This document shows, piece by piece, positions 1 through 9,120 of a DNA stretch of 64,000 nt (the first letter of the stretch is position 1; every line of letters starts with the position of its first letter). A program made the translations under genes and the position numbers. This DNA comes from Apostichopus japonicus (taxonomy: Eukaryota > Echinodermata > Holothuroidea > Aspidochirotida > Stichopodidae). Location of the stretch: NCBI RefSeq assembly GCF_037975245.1, contig NC_092575.1, forward strand, positions 7,599,001 to 7,663,000, written 5' to 3'. The notes under the pieces were generated by a model. The model saw only the letters and a list, made by a program, of their open reading frames with translations. It had not been told where the DNA came from and did no database searches.

Positions 1-24
1 CACTTTCCTGCATTAAAAAAAATG

Positions 25-95
25 TGCGTTGGCCGGGAATTGAACCCGGCCTAATGCTTGGAAGGCATCAATGCTAATCACCACACCACCAACGC
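25..95 (-). pseudogene. tRNA-Gly(UCC) locus 1, one-base deletion
   Basis: This copy is 71 nt long: one base is missing where the variable loop meets the T-stem. It also has two D-arm changes shared with locus 9. It is probably non-functional. Confidence 0.7.
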
Positions 96-181
96 TGCTT
101 TATTGAATTGCAGAACACTTGGTCAAAGTTCTATCGATATTTTCCTTTTCGTAGCGAATGCTCTCCTGCATTAAAAAAGTG

Positions 182-253
182 TGCGTTGGCCGGGAATTGA
201 ACCCGGGCCTAATGCTTGGAAGGCATCAATGCTAACCACTACACCATTAAGGC
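182..253 (-). pseudogene. tRNA-Gly(UCC) locus 2, damaged acceptor
   Basis: The 5' acceptor strand reads GCCTTAA instead of GCGTTGG, so three of seven acceptor pairs are lost. Anticodon and T arms are intact. Confidence 0.65.
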
Positions 254-339
254 TGCATCATTGAACTGAAGAAAACTTGGGTAAAGTTCTATCGATATTT
301 TCCTTTTCGTTGAGAACACTTTCCTGCATTAAAAAAATG

Positions 340-411
340 TGCGTTGGCCGGGAATTGAACCCGGGCCTAATGCTTGGAAGGCATCAATGCTAACCACTAC
401 ACCACCAATGC
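340..411 (-). tRNA. tRNA-Gly(UCC) locus 3
   Basis: It differs from consensus by G3 to A3, giving an A3-C70 mismatch in the acceptor stem. It may be weakened. Confidence 0.75.
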
Positions 412-498
412 TGCTTCATTGAATTTCAGAACACTTGGTCAAAGTTCTATCGATATTTTCCTTTTCGTAGCGAATGCTCTCCTGCATTAAAAAAAGTG

Positions 499-570
499 TG
501 CGTTGGCCGGGAATTGAACCCGGGCCTAATGCTTGGAAGGCATCAATGCTAACCACTACACCACCAAGGC
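499..570 (-). tRNA. tRNA-Gly(UCC) locus 4
   Basis: It differs from consensus by G3 to C3, a C-C clash at 3:70 of the acceptor stem. Confidence 0.75.
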
Positions 571-657
571 TGCTTCATTGAATTGCAGAACACTTGGGTG
601 AAGTTTTTTAGATATTTTACTTTTCGTAGAGAACACTTTCCTGCATTAAAAAAAATG

Positions 658-729
658 TGCGTTGGCCGGGAATTGAACCCGGGCCTAATGCTTGGAAGGC
701 ATCAATGCTAACCACTACACCACCAACGC
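658..729 (-). tRNA. tRNA-Gly(UCC) locus 5, consensus copy
   Basis: All 72 positions match the array consensus, with terminator T-run just downstream. Confidence 0.92.
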
Positions 730-815
730 TGCTTCATTGAATTGCAGAACACTTGGTCAAAGTTCTATCGATATTTTCCTTTTCGTAGCGAATACTCTCC
801 TGCATTAAAAAAGTG

Positions 816-887
816 TGCGTTGGCCGGGAATTGAACCCGGGCCTAATGCTTGGAAGGCATCAATGCTAACCACTACACCACCAACGC
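816..887 (-). tRNA. tRNA-Gly(UCC) locus 6, consensus copy
   Basis: Consensus sequence. The spacer to locus 7 is short, making this the 143-bp unit. Confidence 0.92.
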
Positions 888-958
888 TGCTTCATTGAAT
901 TGCAGAACACTTGGGTAAAGTTATTTCGTAGAGAACACTTTCCTGCATTAAAAAAATG

Positions 959-1030
959 TGCGTTGGCCGGGAATTGAACCCGGGCCTAATGCTTGGAAGG
1001 CATCAATGCTAACCACCACACCACCAACGC
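959..1030 (-). tRNA. tRNA-Gly(UCC) locus 7
   Basis: One A-to-G change lies in the D arm/box A (GTGTGGTGG instead of GTGTAGTGG). Confidence 0.85.
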
Positions 1031-1116
1031 TGCTTTATTGAATTGCTTAACACTTGGTCAAAGTTCTATCGATATTTTCCTTTTCGTAGCAAATACTCTC
1101 CTGCATTAAAAAAATG

Positions 1117-1188
1117 TGCGTTGGCCGGGAATTGAACCCGGGCCTAATGCTTGGAAGGCATCAATGCTAACCACTACACCACCAACGC
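1117..1188 (-). tRNA. tRNA-Gly(UCC) locus 8, consensus copy
   Basis: Consensus over the full gene; the upstream spacer has small differences (CTTCTTTGTATTGC on the plus strand). Confidence 0.92.
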
Positions 1189-1275
1189 TGCTTCTTTGTA
1201 TTGCAAAACACTTGGGTAAAGTTCTATCGATATTTTCCTTTTCGTAGAGAACACTTTCCTGCATTAAAAAAAATG

Positions 1276-1347
1276 TGCGTTGGCCGGGAATTGAACCCGG
1301 GCCTAATGCTTGGAAGGCATCAATGCTAATCACCACACCACCAACGC
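1276..1347 (-). tRNA. tRNA-Gly(UCC) locus 9
   Basis: Two D-arm changes (TGTGGTGATTAGC) are shared with locus 1, but the gene is full length. The shared changes fit unequal exchange inside the array. Confidence 0.8.
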
Positions 1348-1433
1348 TGCTTTATTGAATTGCGGAACACTTGGTCAAAGTTCTATCGATATTTTCCTTT
1401 TCGTAGCGAATGCTCTCCTGCATTAAAAAAGTG

Positions 1434-1505
1434 TGCATTGGCCGGGAATTGAACCCGGGCCTAATGCTTGGAAGGCATCAATGCTAACCACTACACCACC
1501 AACGC
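1434..1505 (-). tRNA. tRNA-Gly(UCC) locus 10 with G3-U70 pair
   Basis: C70 is replaced by U, giving a G3-U70 wobble with A73 still present. G3-U70 is the main identity element for alanyl-tRNA synthetase. The 5' end of this gene (1505) is 36 bp from the poly(A) end of the inserted LINE. Confidence 0.85.
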
Positions 1506-1717
1506 TGCTTCATTGAATTGCAGAACACTTGGTCAAAGTTCTTTTTTTTTTTAAAGTTTCACTTTATTCAACCAAAATCAAAATGTACAGATAAAACAAG
1601 TGCACTTAGTGCACTTTTTGACAAGTACTAAACAGAATTTAGTAAAATAATAATCCAAACAGTTAATGCAGAACAAAGGAAGTATATATTAAGACTTTAG
1701 AAATGAAAAACAAAACC

Positions 1718-4700
1718 TTAAGAGACATTTGTCTTGAGATTAATATGAAGTTTGTCTTTTTTAATTTTAACAAAAGACGTTCCGGACGTCCAAAGTTTAC
1801 TAAACTGATGTTTTGTGAGACGACTGAAGTCTGCTTCTACTCGGGTTTTAATTTCCTTTGCAATAATCGAGAGAAGAGCAGTCCCAGTTTGGGCTTGGTC
1901 TTCAAAAATATGAAGGCACCTTGACTTCCAAATAGCAAATTTCGTAATACAAAAGATAAACCAAATTCTGTTGAAAACTATCTGTGGAAAGTCGACACAA
2001 GGGAATCCAAACAAATACAGTTTCATGTTAAATGAGCTGTTATCACCAGCTAATCTGTGAAAAATTTTCTCTACCCAAATCAAAACTGTCTTGGCTTTTG
2101 GGCATTCCCAGAAAATGTGAGAAATGGTCTCAATTTCGTTACACTGCTCGCAAGGACAAATACCGTCACCCATTCCCCAGTCCTTTATCCTTTTACCGGT
2201 GTACAAAATGTGATGTGCTAGACGCCATTGAAAATCCATTAATTTGTTGCCTAGCATGTTACTAAAGGCCAGCTTCCAGATGGTCTCCCAAGGGAAAGCT
2301 GGGTAATCTCTAACAGCAATTAAGTTGGCACCACTGGGTTGAAGGGATTTAGTAATAAGTTTGATACTCTTACTGGACTGAAAGAAAAGGCTGTCCATGG
2401 AATGTAACCTCCTAATGATATCACTTGCGTAAAGTAACGAGGGTGGACAAACGGCAGAATTTGGCCGCGTATTGGACCATAACTGAGGGAAGACTCTACG
2501 TAGTGGCATGGCCAGAAAGAAACGAGCTATAATAAAATGGATAGGCGGGTCTTGCATGCGAGTCAGCAAGGTAAATAACGGTCTAATTAACAATGCATCC
2601 ATCTTATTTCTAAAACTATCTAAACCTAAGCCGCCTTTTAGTCTGTCCAAGATGATGACTTTCCTAGACACAAGGTCGGGTTTGTTTTCACCCCAAATAA
2701 AGGAGAAAACGGCTTTGTTTACTTCCTTGACCACACTATCAGGCACACGAAAAACGGGGGCCACAAAGTAAAACAGTGGATAAATAACAGTATTAGTAAC
2801 CAGCACTTTGCCTAGGAGAGTCAAGTGTCTGCTGCTCCAAGATTTAGCAAGAAGAGTGGCAGATTTAACCTTGGTAGCCCAATTACAATGGACAGCCTCC
2901 TTTGAACCAAAAGTCACACCCGTGATTTTGATTGAAGAGGTACTCCAATGAATGTTGGTGGGTAACTGACGAGAGGCAAACGTACCCAACTTTAAGCCAC
3001 AAGTCTTGCTCATGTTTACAGAAGCACCGGTAGCTTTTTGAAAAAGTTTAAACACATTAAAATACTGTGCGATATCACCAATATTGGTTGCAACACATGT
3101 GGCGTCATCCGCGTATTGAAGAAATTTAACACGTCTGCCACTCCCACCAGGGATGGGAAAGCCCCGGATGCTATTGCAACTATTAATATATCTAGAAATT
3201 GGCTCAATGAATAACACATACAGAACCGGTGAAAGGGGGCAGCCCTGCCTCACCCCTCGAGCAATGGGTATGATATCAGAGAGATTTCCGTTGATAAGAA
3301 TACGACTGTAAATATTGTTGTACAAAATAGTCACCCATTTTCGAAAATTGCTACCAAACCGTAACTTCTCGAGAACTCTCATAAGAAATGACCAAGAAAC
3401 TTTATCGAAAGCTTTGTGTTGGTCGATTGAGATGAGGGCACAATCAATTTTCTTCATGGCAGAATAATCAATTATATCTCTAATTATGAACATATTATCG
3501 TGAATAGATCTGCCAGGGACAGAACACGTTTGATGCTCGTTTACAATAGTGGGCAATACTTTAGACATTCTGATTTGTAGAACCTTCGAGATCAGTTTAT
3601 AGTCTGTGTTAAGCAGACTGATTGGACGCCAATTGGTTGGGTCAGTCTTATCACCTTTCTTTGGGAGAAGTGTAACGATGCCTGTACGCTGAGACATTGA
3701 CATAGTGCCAGTTTTGAAAATGTTGTTATAAACACCGAGGAGGTCTTCGCCCAACATATCTAGGAAGGAGGAATAGAATTCGTATGGAAGACCATCAATA
3801 CCCGGAGATTTGTTATTGGAAGCAAGCGACAGAGCAATCTTTATCTCATCTAGAGTGATAGGTTTTTCAAGACTTTCAATGTCCTCATCATTTAACATGT
3901 TGTGCAAACTATTAATGAAAACATCTTGAGAACTCTCGTCAAACCCTTCGTGGTTGGAATAGAGATCACTAAAGAATTTGTGGAAAACCTCTATAATTTC
4001 CTTATTATTGCAGGTAATATTACCGTCCGGTTTGCGGACTTGATGAACAACTTTCTGATCGGCTTGACGTTTTTCTTTTCTAAAGAAAAAGGCAGATGGT
4101 TTTTCCCCTTCTTCAAGAAATTTAGCTCTGGAACGAATGTAAGCACCTCTTAACTCAGTGTTAATAATATCATCGATTTCCTGAGAATTTGAAGTCGCAC
4201 AAAGCGTTTGAAGCTCTTTAAGCCGATTTCTCTTCTGACGAGCAATGCGGGAGCTGTGCCGAACCGCAAGCGTTTTAATTCTAGACTTAACGTTCTCCCA
4301 CCAATCAGATAAAGCATTAAAACCTGGCTTCAGAGTGGACCAAAGCTTATAATAAACACGTAATTCTTTGCAGAATTCCTTATCATTGTTAAGAGACACA
4401 TTGTACTTCCAATAACCTTTCCCCCGAGTAGCAGTGTGAGGAATTTTGATGTTGACCTGAATAGGCTTATGGTCAGAATAAGGGATCGGCGACGTAGTCG
4501 CTTTGTTGACAAAAAAATCTCTCGAAGAGTAGATTCGATCAAGTCTAGAACTTTGACTGTTGTTAAAACGAAACCAGGTATGACCGGGTATGGTGGGGTG
4601 GATAACCCTATAACAATCAACAAGATTATAAGTGACAATAAGATCGTTGATCTCATCCCGGCCTACAAAAGCAGAACGGTTGGACGAAATGTTTGAGCGA

Positions 4701-5161
4701 TCGATGTCATCCATTACACAATTAAAATCGCCCCCCAAAATAATAGGGTCGTAACCACGGGTGTAAGTGTAAATTTGCCTGAAAAACGCTTTCCTTTCAC
4801 TCGGGGCGTTAGGCGCATAAATGTTACAAACCCGTACAGTACTGTTATGAATAGTGCAGAGGGCAGAAATGCAACGACCAGAGGTATCGTGTCTTACTTG
4901 CGAAATGACGCAACACAGTTTACTACTGAAAGCAATACCCACCCCACAAGAGTGATTAGAAGAACTAGGGGAGAAAATGAAAGGACCACCCCATTGACGT
5001 CTGAAAAATTGAGAGTCGGCACTATCCGACAAATACAGTTCTTGCAGAAGAATAATATCAAAATTGAATATCTTAGCCCATTGTAAAATCTTTGAACATT
5101 TTTTGTTGTCTCTTAGTCCATTAACGTTAAGTGAAGCAATCGATAGGTTCATAGTAGCCAT
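1718..5161 (-). CDS. LINE ORF2: AP-like endonuclease and reverse transcriptase
   Basis: The protein is about 1147 residues when started at the ATG at 5161; the frame is open from 5206, but that upstream start is TTG. The N-terminal apurinic-type endonuclease shows SLNVNGLRD, the glutamate in LLQELYL, YAPN, GGDFN and SDHKPI. The reverse transcriptase follows with the first catalytic Asp in DQHKAFD, RQGCPLSP and the YADD box at bases 3104-3115 (about residues 683-686). The C-terminus has a Cys/His cluster (CPCEQC, then H and C), as in L1/Tx1 proteins. It nicks target DNA and copies the element RNA at that site. No stop codon or frameshift is visible, so activity is possible. It lies 59 nt downstream of the ORF1 stop. 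Confidence 0.92.
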   Translation of the reverse strand: MATMNLSIASLNVNGLRDNKKCSKILQWAKIFNFDIILLQELYLSDSADSQFFRRQWGGPFIFSPSSSNHSCGVGIAFSSKLCCVISQVRHDTSGRCISALCTIHNSTVRVCNIYAPNAPSERKAFFRQIYTYTRGYDPIILGGDFNCVMDDIDRSNISSNRSAFVGRDEINDLIVTYNLVDCYRVIHPTIPGHTWFRFNNSQSSRLDRIYSSRDFFVNKATTSPIPYSDHKPIQVNIKIPHTATRGKGYWKYNVSLNNDKEFCKELRVYYKLWSTLKPGFNALSDWWENVKSRIKTLAVRHSSRIARQKRNRLKELQTLCATSNSQEIDDIINTELRGAYIRSRAKFLEEGEKPSAFFFRKEKRQADQKVVHQVRKPDGNITCNNKEIIEVFHKFFSDLYSNHEGFDESSQDVFINSLHNMLNDEDIESLEKPITLDEIKIALSLASNNKSPGIDGLPYEFYSSFLDMLGEDLLGVYNNIFKTGTMSMSQRTGIVTLLPKKGDKTDPTNWRPISLLNTDYKLISKVLQIRMSKVLPTIVNEHQTCSVPGRSIHDNMFIIRDIIDYSAMKKIDCALISIDQHKAFDKVSWSFLMRVLEKLRFGSNFRKWVTILYNNIYSRILINGNLSDIIPIARGVRQGCPLSPVLYVLFIEPISRYINSCNSIRGFPIPGGSGRRVKFLQYADDATCVATNIGDIAQYFNVFKLFQKATGASVNMSKTCGLKLGTFASRQLPTNIHWSTSSIKITGVTFGSKEAVHCNWATKVKSATLLAKSWSSRHLTLLGKVLVTNTVIYPLFYFVAPVFRVPDSVVKEVNKAVFSFIWGENKPDLVSRKVIILDRLKGGLGLDSFRNKMDALLIRPLFTLLTRMQDPPIHFIIARFFLAMPLRRVFPQLWSNTRPNSAVCPPSLLYASDIIRRLHSMDSLFFQSSKSIKLITKSLQPSGANLIAVRDYPAFPWETIWKLAFSNMLGNKLMDFQWRLAHHILYTGKRIKDWGMGDGICPCEQCNEIETISHIFWECPKAKTVLIWVEKIFHRLAGDNSSFNMKLYLFGFPCVDFPQIVFNRIWFIFCITKFAIWKSRCLHIFEDQAQTGTALLSIIAKEIKTRVEADFSRLTKHQFSKLWTSGTSFVKIKKDKLHINLKTNVS

Positions 5162-5220
5162 AGAGAGAGAGATAAAGTAAAGAACAGAACGAGATGTATA
5201 CCACAATGAGATTCCGATGA

Positions 5221-6627
5221 TCAGGCATTCCTTAAAAAATACCTGTCGAAAAATTCTATCTCCTTTTTACTGACAAATTCTGGGTGCTCGTCAGCCATAT
5301 GTAAGATCCATTCCTGGGGGGATTTACACGTATTCTTGCATGACTTCATAGCACATGGGTACTTTGACGGTTTCAGCTTTGGGTGGGCGTTTAACAGGTG
5401 CTCTTTCAAAACGTGATACTCAGAAAAAATTTCCGGGCATCCCTTTGCTTTACATGAGTGCCATGGCTCATCCTCTAGAAAAATTTGTGACATTTTCACA
5501 CTATCTTTGGGATCCTCGGCGGGGAAGCGAAGACTTGACCTGGATCTTTCTGGTCTTTTGACTGCCTCAGGTTGGGAGACACTTTTTCTCTTGGGTCTTA
5601 AGCTGGGACGAAATTTATTATCCCCAACGATGTCCTCTTGTGACGATATTTCAGGTGAAGGTTTAGACTGTCTTCTTTCGCTGTTAGATACTTCCCGATG
5701 TTCTGTTTGAGGGGTGGCCCAGCTACTTGATGCTATAGACATTGTCTCCATAACCTCTGTGTTTTCGAAAAAATCTGTGTCGCTATCGTTGATTGTTTGA
5801 CTTTCTTCTTTTTTCTCTAGGTCCTGTGTCATACCTTGTGTATCGACCGTTTCGGCAATGGTGTTGCCATCAGTTACTTTTGCCGTTGGCTCGTCAGTTT
5901 CTTCCGAAATTGTTGCCTCTTGTTGCACGACAGCAGGACCCTTGACCCAGGCTCTGGCGGTAGGGCTGATTTTGTTCGCAAAGGAAATTGGGCAGCTACG
6001 AGAGGTGTGCCCCAACTTTTCGCATACGGTGCACTTAACTTCAGTCACACATTGCTTTGCTGTATGTCCAATTTCGTGACAGTTGTAGCACTTTATCTGG
6101 TCACAGTGTTTTGCTTCATGTCCGTTTGCTCCACATTTCAGGCAAGTTCTGGGCTGGCCTCTATATCTCACCCAACAGTTTCTTCCACCAAGTCTTAAGG
6201 ATGAAGGGATGTCTTTGGTGATTTCAACCTGATACTGCCGAATCCCATTAAACACCTGTGGGTAGTCGGAAAGTGTAAGGAAACGACCACTCACAACTTT
6301 ACCGTAACGGCCTAGTATATACCTCACCACGTTGTCCCCCAATTCATACGGTACATGCAAAACCGTAACTAGCGTCGTGCAACCGGTATATGTTGTTGCA
6401 GTGCAGCAATCTGCACTCGATTGAGCAGGCCAAAACTTCTTCTTCAAATCTACTGTTTTGAAAGTCACGTCCCATAGTCTACCGGGGAGTTCCTGAACTG
6501 CCGTTAGATGTTCTCCGGGATCTATGCACTTTTCCTTCAAAAGATTAAAAAGAACTGACTTTCCCTCACTACAATCTAAGTGAAGCTGTATGGACATGTC
6601 TCGACTAAGAGCAGCCATGTTGACCAT
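5221..6627 (-). CDS. LINE ORF1: zinc-knuckle nucleic-acid-binding protein
   Basis: The protein has 468 residues. An N-terminal region resembling the RRM-like fold of such ORF1 proteins precedes three CCHC knuckles: CLKCGANGHEAKHC, CYNCHEIGHTAKQC and CTVCEKLGHTSRSC (CX2CX4HX4C). A Ser/Glu/Thr-rich linker follows, then two C2H2-like segments near the C-terminus (CKAKGC...HLLNAH and CAMKSC...HMADEH). ORF1 proteins of this kind bind element RNA and act as chaperones in the retrotransposition particle. The start is the ATG at 6627; an in-frame ATG nine bases downstream is an alternative. Confidence 0.9.
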   Translation of the reverse strand: MVNMAALSRDMSIQLHLDCSEGKSVLFNLLKEKCIDPGEHLTAVQELPGRLWDVTFKTVDLKKKFWPAQSSADCCTATTYTGCTTLVTVLHVPYELGDNVVRYILGRYGKVVSGRFLTLSDYPQVFNGIRQYQVEITKDIPSSLRLGGRNCWVRYRGQPRTCLKCGANGHEAKHCDQIKCYNCHEIGHTAKQCVTEVKCTVCEKLGHTSRSCPISFANKISPTARAWVKGPAVVQQEATISEETDEPTAKVTDGNTIAETVDTQGMTQDLEKKEESQTINDSDTDFFENTEVMETMSIASSSWATPQTEHREVSNSERRQSKPSPEISSQEDIVGDNKFRPSLRPKRKSVSQPEAVKRPERSRSSLRFPAEDPKDSVKMSQIFLEDEPWHSCKAKGCPEIFSEYHVLKEHLLNAHPKLKPSKYPCAMKSCKNTCKSPQEWILHMADEHPEFVSKKEIEFFDRYFLRNA

Positions 6628-6766
6628 CTCAATGTTCTCGCTCTACAGCTGTTACAGTGCGCCAAGAAGTCTGGCCACTCTATCGGCTGAGATATTAGCT
6701 ATCGATATCGATATTAGCTATCGATATTTTCCTTTTCGTAGAGAATACTTTGCTGCATTAAAAATG

Positions 6767-6838
6767 TGCGTTGGCCGGGAATTGAACCCGGGCCTAATGC
6801 TTGGAAGGCATCAATGCTAACCACTACACCACCAAAGC
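6767..6838 (-). tRNA. tRNA-Gly(UCC) locus 11
   Basis: First tRNA to the right of the LINE. G3 is replaced by U3, a mismatch with C70. Confidence 0.75.
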
Positions 6839-6924
6839 TGCTTAATTGAATTGCGGAACACTTGGTCAAAGTTCTTTCGATATTTTCCTTTTCGTAGAGA
6901 ACACTTTCCTGCATTAAAAAAATG

Positions 6925-6996
6925 TGCGTTGGCCGGGAATTGAACCCGGGCCTAATGCTTGGAAGGCATCAATGCTAACCACTACACCACCAACGC
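6925..6996 (-). tRNA. tRNA-Gly(UCC) locus 12, consensus copy
   Basis: Consensus gene; a one-base spacer difference next to the 5' end is shared with locus 16. Confidence 0.92.
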
Positions 6997-7082
6997 TGTT
7001 TCATTGAATTGCAGAACACTTGGGTCAAGTTCTTTAGATATTTTCCTTTTCGCAGAGAACACTTTACCGCATTAAAAAATTG

Positions 7083-7154
7083 TGCGTTGGCCGGGAATTG
7101 AACCCGGGCCTAATGCTTGGAAGGCATCAATGCTAACCACTACACCACCAACGC
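7083..7154 (-). tRNA. tRNA-Gly(UCC) locus 13, consensus copy
   Basis: Consensus gene with the spacer variant TTGAAATGTGGAAC upstream, also seen at loci 22, 26 and 33. Confidence 0.92.
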
Positions 7155-7239
7155 TGCTTAATTGAAATGTGGAACACTTGGTCAAAGTTCTATAGATATT
7201 TTCCTTTTCGTAGAGAACACTTTCCTGCATTAAAAAATG

Positions 7240-7311
7240 TGCGTTGGCCGGGAACTGAACCCGGACCTAGTGCTTGGAAGGCATCAATGCTTACCACTAC
7301 ACCACCAACGC
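7240..7311 (-). tRNA. tRNA-Gly(UCC) locus 14, diverged
   Basis: It carries changes in the D loop, anticodon stem, variable region and T loop, and is the most diverged full-length copy. Its duplicate is locus 27, 2792 bp away. Confidence 0.75.
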
Positions 7312-7397
7312 TGCTTCATTGAATTGCAGAACACTTGGTCAAGTTCTATCGATATTTTCCTTTTCGTAGAGAACACTTTCCTGCATTAAAAAAAATG

Positions 7398-7469
7398 TGC
7401 GTTGGCCGGGAATTGAACCCGGGCCTAATGCTTGGAAGGCATCAATGCTTACCACTACACCACCAACGC
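7398..7469 (-). tRNA. tRNA-Gly(UCC) locus 15
   Basis: A single D-loop T-to-A change (GGTAAGC) is shared with its duplicate, locus 28. Confidence 0.87.
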
Positions 7470-7555
7470 TGCTTAATTGAATTGCAGAACACTTGGGTCA
7501 AGTTCTATCGATATTTTCCTTTTCGTAGAGAACACTTTCCTGCATTAAAAAACTG

Positions 7556-7627
7556 TGCGTTGGCCGGGAATTGAACCCGGGCCTAATGCTTGGAAGGCAT
7601 CAATGCTAACCACTACACCACCAACGC
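7556..7627 (-). tRNA. tRNA-Gly(UCC) locus 16, consensus copy
   Basis: Consensus gene; its trailer is CAGTTTTTT rather than CATTTTTT. Confidence 0.92.
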
Positions 7628-7713
7628 TGTTTCATTGAATTGCAGAACACTTGGTCAAAGTTCTTTCGATATTTTCCTTTTCGTAGAGAACACTTTCCTG
7701 CATTAAAAAAATG

Positions 7714-7785
7714 TGCGTTGGCCGGGAATTGAACCCGGGCCTAATGCTTGGAAGGCATCAATGCTAACCACTACACCACCAACGC
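7714..7785 (-). tRNA. tRNA-Gly(UCC) locus 17, consensus copy
   Basis: Consensus gene, near the point where the second duplicate block lacks about two units. Confidence 0.92.
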
Positions 7786-7871
7786 TGCTTAATTGAATTG
7801 CAGAACACTTGGGTCAAGTTCTATCGATATTTTCCTTTTCGTAGAAAACACTTTCCTGCATTAAAAAACTG

Positions 7872-7943
7872 TGCGTTGGCCGGGAATTGAACCCGGGCCT
7901 AATGCTTGGAAGGCATCAATGCTAACCACTACACCACCAACGC
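7872..7943 (-). tRNA. tRNA-Gly(UCC) locus 18, consensus copy
   Basis: Consensus gene with the CAGTTTTTT trailer. Confidence 0.92.
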
Positions 7944-8029
7944 TGCTTCATTGAATTGCAGAACACTTGGTCAAAGTTCTTTCGATATTTTCCTTTTCGT
8001 ACAGAACACTTTCCTGCATTAAAAAACTG

Positions 8030-8101
8030 TGCGTTGGCCGGGAATTGAACCCGGGCCTAATGCTTGGAAGGCATCAATGCTAACCACTACACCACCAACG
8101 C
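8030..8101 (-). tRNA. tRNA-Gly(UCC) locus 19, consensus copy
   Basis: Consensus gene; the downstream spacer has a private TACAGAAC change. Confidence 0.92.
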
Positions 8102-8187
8102 TGCTTCATTGAATTGCAGAACACTTGGTCAAAGTTCTTTCGATATTTTCCTTTTCTTAGAGAACACTTTCCTGCATTAAAAAAATG

Positions 8188-8259
8188 TGCGTTGGCCGGG
8201 AATTGAACCCGGACCTAATGCTTGGAAGGCATCAATGCTAACCACTACACCACCAACGC
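8188..8259 (-). tRNA. tRNA-Gly(UCC) locus 20
   Basis: One C-to-T change lies in the variable region. The neighbouring spacer variant (CTTAGAGAAC) identifies locus 31 as its duplicate. Confidence 0.87.
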
Positions 8260-8343
8260 TGCTTCATTGAATTGAGGAACACTTGGTCAAGTTCTATCGA
8301 TATTTTCCTTTTCGTAGAGAACACTTTCCTGCATTAAAAAAAG

Positions 8344-8415
8344 TGCGTTGGCCGGGAATTGAACCGGGGCCTAATGCTTGGAAGGCATCAATGCTAACCA
8401 CTACACCACCAACGC
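8344..8415 (-). tRNA. tRNA-Gly(UCC) locus 21
   Basis: A G-to-C change in the 5' strand of the T-stem creates one mismatch. It is shared with locus 32. Confidence 0.8.
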
Positions 8416-8501
8416 TGCTTCATTGAATTGCAGAACACTTGGTCAAAGTTCTTTCGATATTTTCCTTTTCGTAGAGAACACTTTCCTGCATTAAAAAAAT
8501 G

Positions 8502-8573
8502 TGCGTTGGCCGGGAATTGAACCCGGGCCTAATGCTTGGAAGGCATCAATGCTAACCACTACACCACCAACGC
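8502..8573 (-). tRNA. tRNA-Gly(UCC) locus 22, consensus copy
   Basis: Consensus gene; duplicate of locus 33 (offset 2477 bp). Confidence 0.92.
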
Positions 8574-8659
8574 TGCTTAATTGAAATGTGGAACACTTGG
8601 TCAAAGTTCTATCGATATTTTCCTTTTCGTAGCGAATACTCTCTTGCATTAAAAAAATG

Positions 8660-8731
8660 TGCGTTGGCTGGGAATTGAACCCGGGCCTAATGCTTGGAAG
8701 GCATCAATGCTAACCACTACACCACCAACGC
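8660..8731 (-). tRNA. tRNA-Gly(UCC) locus 23
   Basis: A G-to-A change at the outer pair of the T-stem is shared with locus 34. Confidence 0.82.
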
Positions 8732-8815
8732 TGCTTCATTGAATTGCAGAACACTTGGTCAAAGTTCTATAGATATTTTCCTTTTCGTAGAGAACACTTT
8801 CCTGCATTAAAAATG

Positions 8816-8887
8816 TGCGTTGGCCGGGAATTGAACCCGGGCCTAATGCTTGGAAGGCATCAATGCTAACCACTAAACCACCAACGC
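8816..8887 (-). tRNA. tRNA-Gly(UCC) locus 24
   Basis: A G-to-T change in box A (TGGTTTAGTGG) is shared with locus 35. Confidence 0.82.
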
Positions 8888-8974
8888 TGCTTCATTGAAT
8901 TGCAGAACACTTGGGTAAAGTTCTATCGATATTTTCCTTTTCGTAGAGAACACTTTCCTGCATTAAAAAAAATG

Positions 8975-9046
8975 TGCGTTGGCCGGGAATTGAACCCGGG
9001 CCTAATGCTTGGAAGGCATCAATGCTAACCACTACACCACCAACGC
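8975..9046 (-). tRNA. tRNA-Gly(UCC) locus 25, consensus copy
   Basis: Last tRNA before the 0.75-kb spacer module; consensus sequence. Confidence 0.92.
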
Positions 9047-9120
9047 TGCTTAATTGAATTGCAGAACACTTGGTCAAAGTTCTATCTATATTTTCCTTTT
9101 CGTAGAGAACACTTTCCTGC

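Larger units (their letters stand above)
1542..6718 (-). mobile_element. Full-length Tx1-clade non-LTR retrotransposon (LINE)
   Basis: The element reads right to left: a short 5' leader, ORF1 (6627 to 5221), ORF2 (to 1718), a short 3' UTR and a poly(A) tail, seen as the T-run at 1542-1552. It splits an array spacer: the left flank ends in AAAGTTC and the right flank resumes at ATCGATATTTTCC, which are adjacent in intact units. The 5' junction (about 6690-6718) contains two copies of a TATTAGCTATCGATAT-like segment, probably formed during integration. Both ORFs are open, so the copy looks young. Clade assignment rests on ORF2 motifs (NWRPISLLNTDYK and VPGRSIHDN), typical of Tx1-like elements, a group that includes target-specific LINEs. 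The exact 5' end is uncertain by about 20 bp. Confidence 0.9.

Noticed and set aside
1703-5086. Plus-strand ORFs of 70-110 codons
   Set aside because: They are antisense shadows of the LINE ORF2.
5355-6198. Plus-strand ORFs opposite LINE ORF1
   Set aside because: Shadows of the ORF1 coding strand, with no recognisable protein features.
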